DNA of 58,245 bases from [Flexibacter] sp. ATCC 35103 (GTDB lineage Bacteria > Bacteroidota > Bacteroidia > Flavobacteriales > Flavobacteriaceae). Both the position numbers and the translations under genes were made by a program. The stretch lies in NCBI RefSeq assembly GCF_001975985.1, contig NZ_MTQF01000005.1:352848-411092 (forward strand), written 5' to 3'. The notes under the pieces were generated by a model. It was not told the origin of the DNA. It worked only from the letters and a program-made list of their open reading frames with translations, and searched no databases. Below are positions 18,308 through 25,188 of this stretch, one piece after another. Position 1 is the stretch's first letter, and each line of letters starts with the position of its first letter.

Positions 18308-18748
18308 ATGAGAAGTTTCCGTGTTTTAATCCTGTTGATTATGGTGCAGTTTTCTGCTTTTGCTCAAAAATCAAATGCAAAAGAAGAAGCCGCAGTCAAT
18401 AATCAAGTTGAAATTTTGCGTAAGGCAATGATTGATGCTGATGGAAGTAAATTAAAAGCGTTAACTTCTGAAAGGTTGAATTACGTTCATTCGAATGGTA
18501 ATTTTCAAAATCAGACAGAATTTATAGATGGAATCGTTAGCGGGAAATCTGATTTTGTAACAATAGATTTTCAAAACCAAACCATAACTATTCAGAATGA
18601 TGTAGCAATAGTTAGACATGTTCTGTCAGCTCATACTAAAGATGAGGGAATTGACAGAGATATTAAGATAGGAATAATGCTTGTTTGGCAAAAGCAAAGA
18701 AATCACTGGGTTCTTATTGCTAGACAAGCTTATAAATTAACTACATAA
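18308..18748 (+). CDS. Exported NTF2-like (DUF4440) protein
   Basis: A 146-residue protein with a signal peptide (cut near FAQ, residue 20) and one SnoaL/NTF2-like cone domain: the helix with EILRKAMIDADGSKLKALTSERLNYVHSNG, then beta strands ending in WVLIARQAYKL. DUF4440 proteins are small and usually have no known ligand. It lies between the sugar aminotransferase (3-base gap) and galE (14-base gap) in one operon, but nothing shows a role in sugar metabolism. Confidence 0.85.
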   Translation: MRSFRVLILLIMVQFSAFAQKSNAKEEAAVNNQVEILRKAMIDADGSKLKALTSERLNYVHSNGNFQNQTEFIDGIVSGKSDFVTIDFQNQTITIQNDVAIVRHVLSAHTKDEGIDRDIKIGIMLVWQKQRNHWVLIARQAYKLTT

Positions 18749-18762
18749 AAATTAACCAAAAA

Positions 18763-19776
18763 ATGAAAGTATTAGTAACAGGAGGATTAGGATTCATTGG
18801 TTCTCACACGGTAGTCGAATTGCAAAATGAAGGCTTCGAAGTTGTGATAATTGATAATCTTTCAAATTCTACAGAAGATGTTTTAAAAGGAATAACCAAT
18901 ATTACAGGAAAAACACCTTTATTTGAAAAGTTAGATTTAAGAGAAAAATCGGCGGTTCAGGATTTCTTTAAAAAACACAATGATGTTACTGGGGTAATTC
19001 ATTTTGCTGCTTCAAAAGCAGTTGGCGAAAGTGTTGAAAATCCGTTATTATATTATGAGAACAACATTAGCAGTTTAGTATATCTTTTACAGGAATTGCA
19101 GCAAAAACCGGAAGCAAGTTTTATTTTTAGTTCTTCTTGTACGGTTTACGGTCAAGCCGAAAAAATGCCAATTACAGAAGATGCTCCTGTGCAGACAGCA
19201 ATGTCTCCTTACGGAAATACGAAACAAATAGGAGAAGAGATTATTATAGATACAGCGAAAGTAACCAATATAAGCGCAATTTTACTTCGTTATTTTAATC
19301 CGGTTGGAGCGCATGCAACAACTGAAATTGGAGAATTACCAATTGGGGTTCCGCAAAATTTAGTTCCTTTTATTACACAAACCGGAGTAGGATTGCGTAA
19401 AGAATTATCAGTTTTTGGAGACGACTATCCAACTCCAGACGGAACTGCAGTTCGGGATTATATTCACGTTGTCGATTTAGCAAAAGCACATGTTATTGCA
19501 TTACAGCGTTTGTTTAACAAAAAGAATGTACAAAAAGTAGAAACCTTTAATTTAGGTACCGGAACAGGAAGTTCAGTTCTGGAAGTAATTCATAGTTTCG
19601 AAAAAGTAAGCGATAAAAAATTGCCATATAAAATTATGCCGCGCCGCGAAGGTGATATAACCGAAGCTTACGCCAATACAGATAAAGCAAATGATGTTTT
19701 AGGCTGGAAAGCTCAATTAAGCCTGGACGAAGCAATGGCGAGTGCATGGAAATGGGAACAAAAAGTTCGTTCTTAA
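18763..19776 (+). CDS. galE: UDP-glucose 4-epimerase
   Basis: A 337-residue short-chain dehydrogenase that interconverts UDP-glucose and UDP-galactose. The NAD-binding motif GGLGFIGSH is at residues 7-15, and the catalytic residues lie in SSSCTVYG (Ser) and SPYGNTK (Tyr and Lys of YxxxK). The GalE-type RYFNPVGAH and DGTAVRDYIHV motifs follow. Full length. It is the last gene of the operon and supplies sugar nucleotides, in keeping with the aminotransferase and the nearby Kdo transferase. Confidence 0.95.
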   Translation: MKVLVTGGLGFIGSHTVVELQNEGFEVVIIDNLSNSTEDVLKGITNITGKTPLFEKLDLREKSAVQDFFKKHNDVTGVIHFAASKAVGESVENPLLYYENNISSLVYLLQELQQKPEASFIFSSSCTVYGQAEKMPITEDAPVQTAMSPYGNTKQIGEEIIIDTAKVTNISAILLRYFNPVGAHATTEIGELPIGVPQNLVPFITQTGVGLRKELSVFGDDYPTPDGTAVRDYIHVVDLAKAHVIALQRLFNKKNVQKVETFNLGTGTGSSVLEVIHSFEKVSDKKLPYKIMPRREGDITEAYANTDKANDVLGWKAQLSLDEAMASAWKWEQKVRS

Positions 19777-19793
19777 GTACATAAAGATATTCC

Positions 19794-19821
19794 GTAGAGG
19801 CGCACAGCAGTGCGTCTAACA
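19794..19821. repeat. Palindromic intergenic repeat, GTAGAGGCGCACAGCAGTGC type
   Basis: GTAGAGGCGCAC AGCA GTGCGTCTAAC: a near-palindrome with GCGCAC pairing with GTGCGT. It resembles the GTAGAGACGCAC...GTGCGTCTC hairpins spread through many Flavobacterium genomes (recalled, not checked here). Confidence 0.55.
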
Positions 19822-19830
19822 ATAGAATAT

Positions 19831-19870
19831 TAAAATCCCAAATAATCATTAGATTGTTTGGGATTTTTTA
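19831..19870 (+). terminator. Terminator after galE
   Basis: AAAATCCCAAA pairs with TTTGGGATTTT around an AT-rich loop, then a T-run. It ends the aminotransferase-NTF2-galE operon. Confidence 0.8.
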
Positions 19871-19890
19871 TTTTGGGTTGATTTATTTTG

Positions 19891-19898
19891 TAAATTTG
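19891..19898 (+). promoter_or_regulatory. Candidate -7 box of the antitoxin gene
   Basis: TAAATTTG matches TAnnTTTG, 21 bases before the ATG at 19920. Only poorly spaced T/G-rich words precede it as a -33 element. Confidence 0.45.
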
Positions 19899-19919
19899 TA
19901 AGATTAATTTGTAGGAATT

Positions 19920-20102
19920 ATGAATAAGAAAAGAGAAGACTCGAAAAATGATAAGGTTGAAGAACCTTCCGTAGAATACGAAGTTCAAAAACCTAAATTT
20001 AAAGGAATAGACCCTGAAACTTTTGATTTTGATGCAGAGTTCGCAAAAGGATTAACACTGGAAGAAGCTAAAGCGGAATCAATCAGGAGAATAAGAGAGT
20101 AG
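19920..20102 (+). CDS. Probable antitoxin of a type II RelE/ParE pair
   Basis: A 60-residue, highly charged protein: a Lys/Glu-rich N-terminal half, then KFKGIDPETFDFDAEFAKGLTLEEAKAESIRRIRE. The C-terminal FxKGLTxEEAxxES pattern is seen in small antitoxins encoded directly before RelE/ParE-type toxins in Bacteroidota. The stop codon overlaps the GTG start of the next frame by one base, the translational coupling expected of such a pair. No DNA-binding fold can be recognised. The toxin partner appears broken. Confidence 0.65.
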   Translation: MNKKREDSKNDKVEEPSVEYEVQKPKFKGIDPETFDFDAEFAKGLTLEEAKAESIRRIRE

Positions 20103-20424
20103 TGGGGCAAATAGAAATAAACTCTACACCAGATGTTGTTAGATTTTTAGATGACTTGATTAATGAATTGTATAAGAAAGAATATTTGGATTTATAGAAT
20201 CTGCAGAAAAATATGTATCTGATATTTACAAGGCAATTCCTGATAGAATAAAGAAAACAACACATAAGAAAACTCCAAATAATATTAAATATTTAGGTTC
20301 AAATTATATTTTTTATAAAGTAAATCCAAGAACAACATGGTATATCTTTTTTGAAAAAAATGAGAATTATTATTTAATAACAGGTATTATAAATAATAAT
20401 TCTTGTGAAGCAAATGAGCTGTAA
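20102..20424 (+). pseudogene. RelE/ParE-family toxin, frameshifted
   Basis: A GTG at 20102 opens a frame that reads MGQIEINSTPDVVRFLDDLI and stops at 20197. Reading on in the -1 frame from about 20185 gives ...EYFGFIESAEKYVSDIYKAI and, later, YIFYKVNPRTTWYIFFEK before a stop at 20424. The joined product is about 107 residues, the usual size of a RelE/ParE toxin, and carries the typical RTTWYIFF strand near its end. One missing T in the run at 20185-20187 explains the break. The site has no canonical slippery heptamer. It may be an inactivated toxin or a sequencing error. Confidence 0.75.
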
Positions 20425-20428
20425 AAGC

Positions 20429-20467
20429 AAAATCCTCATAAACTAATCAAAGTATATGAGGATTTAA
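20429..20467 (-). terminator. Terminator of fabD
   Basis: AAATCCTCATA (20430-20440) pairs with TATGAGGATTT (20455-20465), with T-rich sequence on the minus-strand exit (TTTTGCTTTT). It lies between the convergent toxin remnant and fabD. Confidence 0.7.
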
Positions 20468-20511
20468 ATTTATACTGTTTATCACTGAAAACTGCGACTG
20501 AATACTAAAAA

Positions 20512-21387
20512 TTAAGCATTCGCAGTAACCGCTTCTTTATCTATTTTATTAATCAAGCCGGCTAATACTTTTCCTGGACCAACTTCAGTAAACAAAGTAG
20601 CACCATCAGCGATCATTTGTTGTACAGATTGAGTCCATTTTACAGGAGCAGTCAATTGAATAATTAAGTTCTTTTTGATTTCGTTTGCATCAGAAACCGC
20701 ATTTGCAGTTACGTTTTGATAAACTGGGCAAATAGGAGTAGAGAATGTAGTTGCTTCAATTGCAGCAGCCAATTCTTCTCTTGCAGGTTCCATCATTGGT
20801 GAGTGAAAAGCTCCTCCAACAGGTAAAATTAAAGCGCGTTTTGCTCCGGCAGCTTTCATAGCTTCACAAGCCTTTTCAACGGCAGTAGTTTCTCCTGAAA
20901 TTACTAATTGTCCTGGGCAGTTGTAGTTTGCAGCAACTACAATTCCGTCGATAGAAGCACAAACTTCTTCTACGATATTATCAGCTAAACCTAAAACAGC
21001 AGCCATTGTAGATGGAGTAATTTCGCAAGCTTTTTGCATCGCAAGAGCACGTTGAGAAACTAATTTAAGACCATCTTCAAAAGATAAAGTTCCGTTTGCA
21101 ACCAATGCAGAGAATTCTCCTAAAGAATGTCCTGCAACCATTTCTGGTTTAAAATCTTCGCCTAAAGTTTTTGCTAAAATAACCGAGTGTAAAAAAACAG
21201 CAGGTTGTGTAACTTTAGTTTCTTTTAGTTCTTCGGCAGTACCTTCGAACATGATATCTGTAATTCTAAAACCTAAAATTTCATTGGCTTTTTCGAATAA
21301 TTCTTTGGCTAAAGCCGAGCTTTCATATAAGTCTTTGCCCATTCCTGTAAACTGTGCGCCCTGACCTGGAAATACGTATGCTTTCAT
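20512..21387 (-). CDS. fabD: Malonyl-CoA:ACP transacylase
   Basis: A 291-residue enzyme that loads malonyl groups onto acyl carrier protein for fatty acid synthesis. It starts with the family signature VFPGQGAQFTGMGKDLY, has the nucleophile in GHSLGEFSAL (Ser about residue 92) and the general base His in GGAFHSPMM (about residue 200). The length is normal. It is downstream of the DUF983 gene in the same direction, 71 bases apart, with its own -7 box candidate (TATTTTTG, minus strand, 21451-21444). Confidence 0.96.
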   Translation of the reverse strand: MKAYVFPGQGAQFTGMGKDLYESSALAKELFEKANEILGFRITDIMFEGTAEELKETKVTQPAVFLHSVILAKTLGEDFKPEMVAGHSLGEFSALVANGTLSFEDGLKLVSQRALAMQKACEITPSTMAAVLGLADNIVEEVCASIDGIVVAANYNCPGQLVISGETTAVEKACEAMKAAGAKRALILPVGGAFHSPMMEPAREELAAAIEATTFSTPICPVYQNVTANAVSDANEIKKNLIIQLTAPVKWTQSVQQMIADGATLFTEVGPGKVLAGLINKIDKEAVTANA

Positions 21388-21443
21388 TTGTCTAATTTAA
21401 GATTGAATTTTTTTAAATTGAAAATTAGTTTCAATTGAAAGGC

Positions 21444-21451
21444 AAAAATAG
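21444..21451 (-). promoter_or_regulatory. Candidate -7 box of fabD
   Basis: TATTTTTG on the minus strand fits TAnnTTTG, about 57 bases before the fabD start. The -33 position would lie at the end of the DUF983 gene, and no good TTG is seen there. Confidence 0.4.
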
Positions 21452-21458
21452 TACTTTT

Positions 21459-21821
21459 TTATTTCGTATAATCCTTAAACATGTAAATCCATGCTAATCT
21501 TGAAAATCTAAGATTGAAAGAAGTAAGCAGGATAATCACAACGGCAATAATAGGAATGATTCTTAAATCGAAATTTTTCTCAAAGAAAAACTGAGCAATA
21601 CAATACGTTGTAATTGCCTGAGCAACTGTTAATCCGTAGTTTACATACATGGCGCCAAAGAAATAACCAGGTTCTTTCTGGAACTTGTAATTGCAATGAC
21701 TGCAATATTCATTCATTTTTGGCAAGCTAAAATTTAGAAAAATATTCTTGTCTTTAAAAACTTTTCCTTTATGACAAATAGGACATTCGTTGCTTAAAAT
21801 ATGAGTTAATGCACTTGACAT
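21459..21821 (-). CDS. DUF983 membrane protein
   Basis: A 120-residue protein with an N-terminal zinc ribbon, CPICHKGKVF near residue 13 and CSHC near residue 40, followed by two membrane segments (about 55-75 and 86-105). This is the DUF983 layout. The function is unknown; homologues are common next to envelope or respiratory genes. The -7 box TACCTTTG (minus strand, 21852-21845) lies upstream. Confidence 0.85.
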   Translation of the reverse strand: MSSALTHILSNECPICHKGKVFKDKNIFLNFSLPKMNEYCSHCNYKFQKEPGYFFGAMYVNYGLTVAQAITTYCIAQFFFEKNFDLRIIPIIAVVIILLTSFNLRFSRLAWIYMFKDYTK

Positions 21822-21844
21822 GATCTTGTTGTTTTTTATTTATA

Positions 21845-21852
21845 CAAAGGTA
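21845..21852 (-). promoter_or_regulatory. Candidate -7 box of the DUF983 gene
   Basis: TACCTTTG on the minus strand, 24 bases before the ATG. No clear TTG -33. Confidence 0.4.
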
Positions 21853-21917
21853 ATCCAGAGTAGGATAAAAGTCTTTTTTATATCTTCGCTACTTATAGCA
21901 CAATAAAGACATTTGTC

Positions 21918-22781
21918 ATGAAAAAATATCCCGTTTATAGTGTCCAGAATTTCAGTTGCAATGATATTCACCGTGATTTTTATGTAAATACATTCAAAGA
22001 GCATCTAAAAAGTCACAGTTTTGTCGAAGAGCCACATCGACATGATTCGTATTTAATGGTATTTTTCACAAAAGGTTCAGGGCAGCATGAAATAGATTTT
22101 GATCAATTTGCAATAAAAAATGGAAGTTTATTTGTTTTGCAACCCGGACAAATGCATCATTGGAGTTTGTCTGAAGATATTGAAGGCTTTGTGATAATCT
22201 TTTCGCAGGAATTGTATAATCTCTATTTCGGACAAAAAAACATCAACGAGTATAACTTTTATCATTCGATACATAACCGACCGGAAATGGTTTTTGAGGA
22301 AAAAGAAATTCCAAAAATCCTTCCGTATTTTAATTTACTGATTCAGGAAAACAATCAGGAAAATCGCTATCAACTCGATAAAATGCTGAATTTATTAGAT
22401 TGTATTCATATCGAGATTGCTCGTAAATACAACGAAACCTATTCGCATCAAACGCATTCCTATAATATTAAAATCGATAAGTTCGAAATGCTTTTGGAGC
22501 AATATTTCAGACAAGAAAAATTACCGTCTTTTTATGCCGAAAAACTAAATATAACCTTGAAGCATTTAAACAGAATCTGCAATGAAATTCTTCAAAAAAC
22601 AGCCACCGAAGTTATTACAGATCGTGTAGTTTTAGAAATAAAAAGAATGCTGATCGACAAACAATTAGCTGTAAACGAAGTAGCGTTTAAAGTTGGTTAT
22701 GAAGATTATTCGTATTTCTCGCGATTCTTCAAAAAACAAACCGGAATGTCACCAACAGAATTCCGAAATGCAATACGTTGA
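21918..22781 (+). CDS. AraC-family transcription regulator
   Basis: A 287-residue regulator. The N-terminal half is a cupin-like sensor (HRHDSYLMVFFTKGSGQHEIDF...LFVLQPGQMHHW), and residues about 190-287 hold two helix-turn-helix motifs. The second carries the typical VAFKVGYEDYSYFSRFFKKQTGMSPTEFR ending. The ligand is unknown. It is divergent from DUF983-fabD and convergent with yceI. It could regulate the nearby yceI and pirin genes, which share an operator, but nothing in the sequence proves this. Confidence 0.9.
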   Translation: MKKYPVYSVQNFSCNDIHRDFYVNTFKEHLKSHSFVEEPHRHDSYLMVFFTKGSGQHEIDFDQFAIKNGSLFVLQPGQMHHWSLSEDIEGFVIIFSQELYNLYFGQKNINEYNFYHSIHNRPEMVFEEKEIPKILPYFNLLIQENNQENRYQLDKMLNLLDCIHIEIARKYNETYSHQTHSYNIKIDKFEMLLEQYFRQEKLPSFYAEKLNITLKHLNRICNEILQKTATEVITDRVVLEIKRMLIDKQLAVNEVAFKVGYEDYSYFSRFFKKQTGMSPTEFRNAIR

Positions 22782-22787
22782 ATTTTA

Positions 22788-22853
22788 TTAGCCACGAATT
22801 CACGAATTTTTTATGCGCAAATTTTGAAATAATTCGTGAATTCGTGGCTAATA
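22788..22853. repeat. Dispersed inverted repeat, family A (copy 1)
   Basis: TTAGCCACGAATTCACGAAT (from 22788) and its inverse ending at 22851 form arms of about 21 bases around a 22-base loop. The same arms recur at 30056-30115 and, less exactly, at 49438-49565. Confidence 0.85.
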
Positions 22854-22856
22854 AAA

Positions 22857-22890
22857 AAAAGCCTGCACTTCCTAAAAAGTGCAGGCTTTT
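22857..22890 (-). terminator. Bidirectional terminator between AraC and yceI genes
   Basis: AAAAGCCTGCACTT (22857-22870) and AAGTGCAGGCTTTT (22877-22890) form a perfect 14-bp stem with A/T tracts on both sides. It serves the convergent AraC and yceI genes. Confidence 0.9.
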
Positions 22891-22922
22891 CAACCAACCA
22901 AATTAAATCTATTCTAAAAGAA

Positions 22923-23456
22923 TTAAGCTTGTTTTACAAATTGTAATTCGATGTTTAAACGAACTTCTTCTCCAACTAAAACACCACCAGTTTCAAGAGC
23001 AGAGTTCCAGTTTAAACCCCAGTCTTTACGATTTATTTTTCCTTCTATACTTAAACCTACTTTTGTATTTCCCCAAGGATCAGTTAAGATTCCGCTATAT
23101 TCTACAGGAAATTTAACTTCTTTTGAAATACCTTTGATTGTTAAATCTCCAGTTAATTCATAATCTCCAGCATCAATTTTTTTGAAAGATGAAGCTTTGA
23201 AAGTTAATTTTGGATTGTTTTCAACATCAAAGAAATCTGCACTTCTCAAGTGACCATCTCTGTCAGCATTTGCTGTGTCGATAGATGCGATATCACCAGA
23301 AAATTGGATATCTGCATTTTCGAAGTTATCTCCGTCTGTAGTAATTGTTGCGTCGTAAGTTCCAAATTTACCTGAAACATTTGTAAACATCATGTGTTTA
23401 ACTTTAAAACCAATTTCTGAATGTGTTGGGTCAATTGACCATTTTGTAGTTGCCAT
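22923..23456 (-). CDS. YceI-family protein
   Basis: A 177-residue lipocalin-like protein that in known members binds polyisoprenoid-type lipids in a beta barrel. It begins MATTKWSIDPTHSEIGFKVKH, with the family pattern DxxHSxIxFxVKH, and continues with GDIASIDTANADRDGHLRSADFF and LTIKGISKEVKFPVEY. There is no signal peptide, so it is probably cytoplasmic. An upstream in-frame ATG at 23498 lies inside the -7 region and is rejected. The promoter has an unusual operator shared with the pirin gene. Confidence 0.92.
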   Translation of the reverse strand: MATTKWSIDPTHSEIGFKVKHMMFTNVSGKFGTYDATITTDGDNFENADIQFSGDIASIDTANADRDGHLRSADFFDVENNPKLTFKASSFKKIDAGDYELTGDLTIKGISKEVKFPVEYSGILTDPWGNTKVGLSIEGKINRKDWGLNWNSALETGGVLVGEEVRLNIELQFVKQA

Positions 23457-23495
23457 AATTTTTATTTTTAAATAATTAATTTCATTTTGATAAGA

Positions 23496-23541
23496 CAAAG
23501 TTACTTCGATTGTCTTTGTTAAGCACTTAACCTAGATTAAG
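23496..23541 (-). promoter_or_regulatory. yceI promoter with shared 19-bp operator
   Basis: Minus strand: CTTAATCTAGGTTAAGTGC (23541-23523), a 19-base spacer, then the -7 box TAACTTTG (23503-23496). The operator core is a near-perfect 16-bp palindrome. It occupies the place where a -33 TTG would be, and no TTG is present. The pirin promoter has the same operator at the same spacing. Confidence 0.8.
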
Positions 23542-23610
23542 AAATAAATAACGAAGTAACTTTTTGAATATCAGTATTTTTGTTTTTATTGTTTGAAGAA
23601 TGTTGTTAAA

Positions 23611-24327
23611 TTAATAGTTCATCGGAATATCCATTAATAAAAACTCCGCATCAGTATTTGCTTTTATATTTAAGATATCGGTTCCTGAAATTCCAACAGC
23701 ATCACGAGTGTTTAATTCCTGACCGTTGATGGTTATATTTCCTTTTAAAACAAAAGCGTAAACTCCGTTTCCTTCTTTTTTGATTTTGTATTCAGTAGAC
23801 AGACCTGAGTCAAAATTCCCCATATTAAACCAGGCATCCTGATGAATCCAAACTCCTTCATCGTCAGCATTTGGAGATAGTATTTGTGCTAATTTATTGT
23901 GTCTGTCAGCAACATCTAAAGTTATTTGTTGGTAACGAGGTTCTACATTTCTTTTATTTGGGAACAACCATATTTGTAACAATTTAGTCTGCTGATCCGC
24001 ATTTGGGTTAAACTCACTATGCTGAACTCCAGTTCCGGCACTCATAACCTGAATATCTCCATTTTTGATGATTTCAGTATTTCCCATGCTGTCTTTGTGC
24101 GCTAAATCGCCTTCTAACGGAATAGTAATAATCTCCATATTATCGTGTGGATGTGTTCCGAAACCCATTCCGCCTGCAATCGTGTCATCGTTCAAAACAC
24201 GAAGCGCTCCAAACTGAATTCTTTCAGGGTTATACCAGCTCGCAAAACTAAAGCTGTGATATGCGTTAAGCCATCCGTGATTTGCGTTTCCTCTAGTTTC
24301 TGCTTTGTGTAATACTATATTTTCCAT
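23611..24327 (-). CDS. Pirin-family bicupin
   Basis: A 238-residue pirin. The N-terminal cupin carries the metal-binding motif THPHDNMEI (about residues 57-65) and VQHSEFN (about 101), which give the histidines and glutamate of a pirin iron site. The preceding AFGSFASWYNPERIQFGALRVLNDD-type stretch is also typical. Bacterial pirins include quercetinases and redox-linked regulators, so the activity is not certain. It is transcribed in the same direction as yceI, but from its own promoter with an identical operator, which points to co-regulation by one factor, perhaps under stress. Confidence 0.93.
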   Translation of the reverse strand: MENIVLHKAETRGNANHGWLNAYHSFSFASWYNPERIQFGALRVLNDDTIAGGMGFGTHPHDNMEIITIPLEGDLAHKDSMGNTEIIKNGDIQVMSAGTGVQHSEFNPNADQQTKLLQIWLFPNKRNVEPRYQQITLDVADRHNKLAQILSPNADDEGVWIHQDAWFNMGNFDSGLSTEYKIKKEGNGVYAFVLKGNITINGQELNTRDAVGISGTDILNIKANTDAEFLLMDIPMNY

Positions 24328-24356
24328 GATCTATGTGTTTTGTTATTTTTATAGTA

Positions 24357-24402
24357 CAAAGATACCACCAAGGTCAATGAAACGCACTTAACCTAGATTA
24401 AG
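24357..24402 (-). promoter_or_regulatory. pirin promoter with shared 19-bp operator
   Basis: Minus strand: the same CTTAATCTAGGTTAAGTGC (24402-24384), again a 19-base spacer, then TATCTTTG (24364-24357). The spacers differ in sequence, so the operator is conserved by function rather than by a recent duplication of the whole promoter. Confidence 0.8.
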
Positions 24403-24411
24403 TTCTTTAGG

Positions 24412-24828
24412 GTGCTGAGTTTAAGAGGTTCTGAGGTACTAAGTTTTTTTGTGATGTTTTTTAGGAGCAGAAATTTTGTTTTCAAAAGACGTGACGTCCC
24501 GCTCCCGAAGCTTCGGGACGTTTCAATCTTTTGTGCCGAACGCCGGCACAAAAGGATTTTCACTTCTATCGAGGCTATGCGAGAGCTTTTATTTTCATAA
24601 GAAATCTATATTTCCAATTTGCATAAAAGTTCCAGAGGAACGAATGATATTGTAGGGATGTCCCGAAGCTTCGGGATCAATCCATTCTACGCAATCATAA
24701 TCGACAAAGATTGGCTATTATTGGTTAGGAGTTTCTTGTGCGATCTCTCCTTCGTCAAGATGACAAGATTGTGGTTGAGTTCAAAAGAATAATAAAACTT
24801 TGCGATTTCGCGACTTTGCGAGATTACT
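24412..24828. repeat. Cluster of intergenic palindromes and repeat remnants
   Basis: The 500-base gap between pirin and the next gene is built from repeats. In order: degenerate 'CTGAG/CTAAG' words (24414-24441); the palindrome TCCCGAAGCTTCGGGA (24503-24518); a perfect hairpin CTTTTGTGCCG/CGGCACAAAAG (24528-24554); the same palindrome again (24661-24676); a piece related to the 32380 repeat, ending CTCCTTCGTCAAGATGACAA (about 24685-24775); and CGCAAAG-type words, minus strand (24797-24828). No coding frame is credible here. Confidence 0.75.
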
Positions 24829-25183
24829 TAATCTTAATCAATATCCCTTTTCCAACAACCTCGTCAAGATAATTCGCAGCCGAACCTTGCTTATTATGCA
24901 TGTAAAACGGAATAGTGTCTTTTTTAATTTGGTCTTTTGAGATACTTATAATTAAGTCAGTATTGATAAAATTGTCCAACAGTATTACGTTGCCATATGA
25001 AATTTTCCCTTTTGGCAGGTACTTATTATCAAAAGCAAAAACACTATCATTAAAAGTGATTTTGTCTTTTTGAAGGTAAGAGTTGTTGTCTTCGATTAAA
25101 TAATTATAGCGTCCGGTAAGCTTTTGCGTTTTCTGGACTAAATTAATAGAAAGTAGTGTTAGTATTAAAGTAAAATATTTCAT
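24824..25183 (-). CDS. Hypothetical protein after the ScfR-like regulator
   Basis: A 119-residue protein I do not recognise. The first 18 or so residues are hydrophobic (MKYFTLILTLLSINLVQ) and look like a signal peptide without a lipobox cysteine. The rest is polar and beta-rich. It starts 5 bases after the stop codon of the ScfR-like regulator and is probably co-transcribed with it. No link to the glyoxylate shunt can be shown. Confidence 0.65.
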   Translation of the reverse strand: MKYFTLILTLLSINLVQKTQKLTGRYNYLIEDNNSYLQKDKITFNDSVFAFDNKYLPKGKISYGNVILLDNFINTDLIISISKDQIKKDTIPFYMHNKQGSAANYLDEVVGKGILIKIK

Positions 25184-25188
25184 GGCGC

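Noticed and set aside
20185..20197. Programmed -1 frameshift in the toxin gene
   Set aside because: The sequence around the break (ATATTTGGA) does not fit the X XXY YYZ slippery pattern and no strong downstream hairpin was seen, so a simple one-base loss is more likely.
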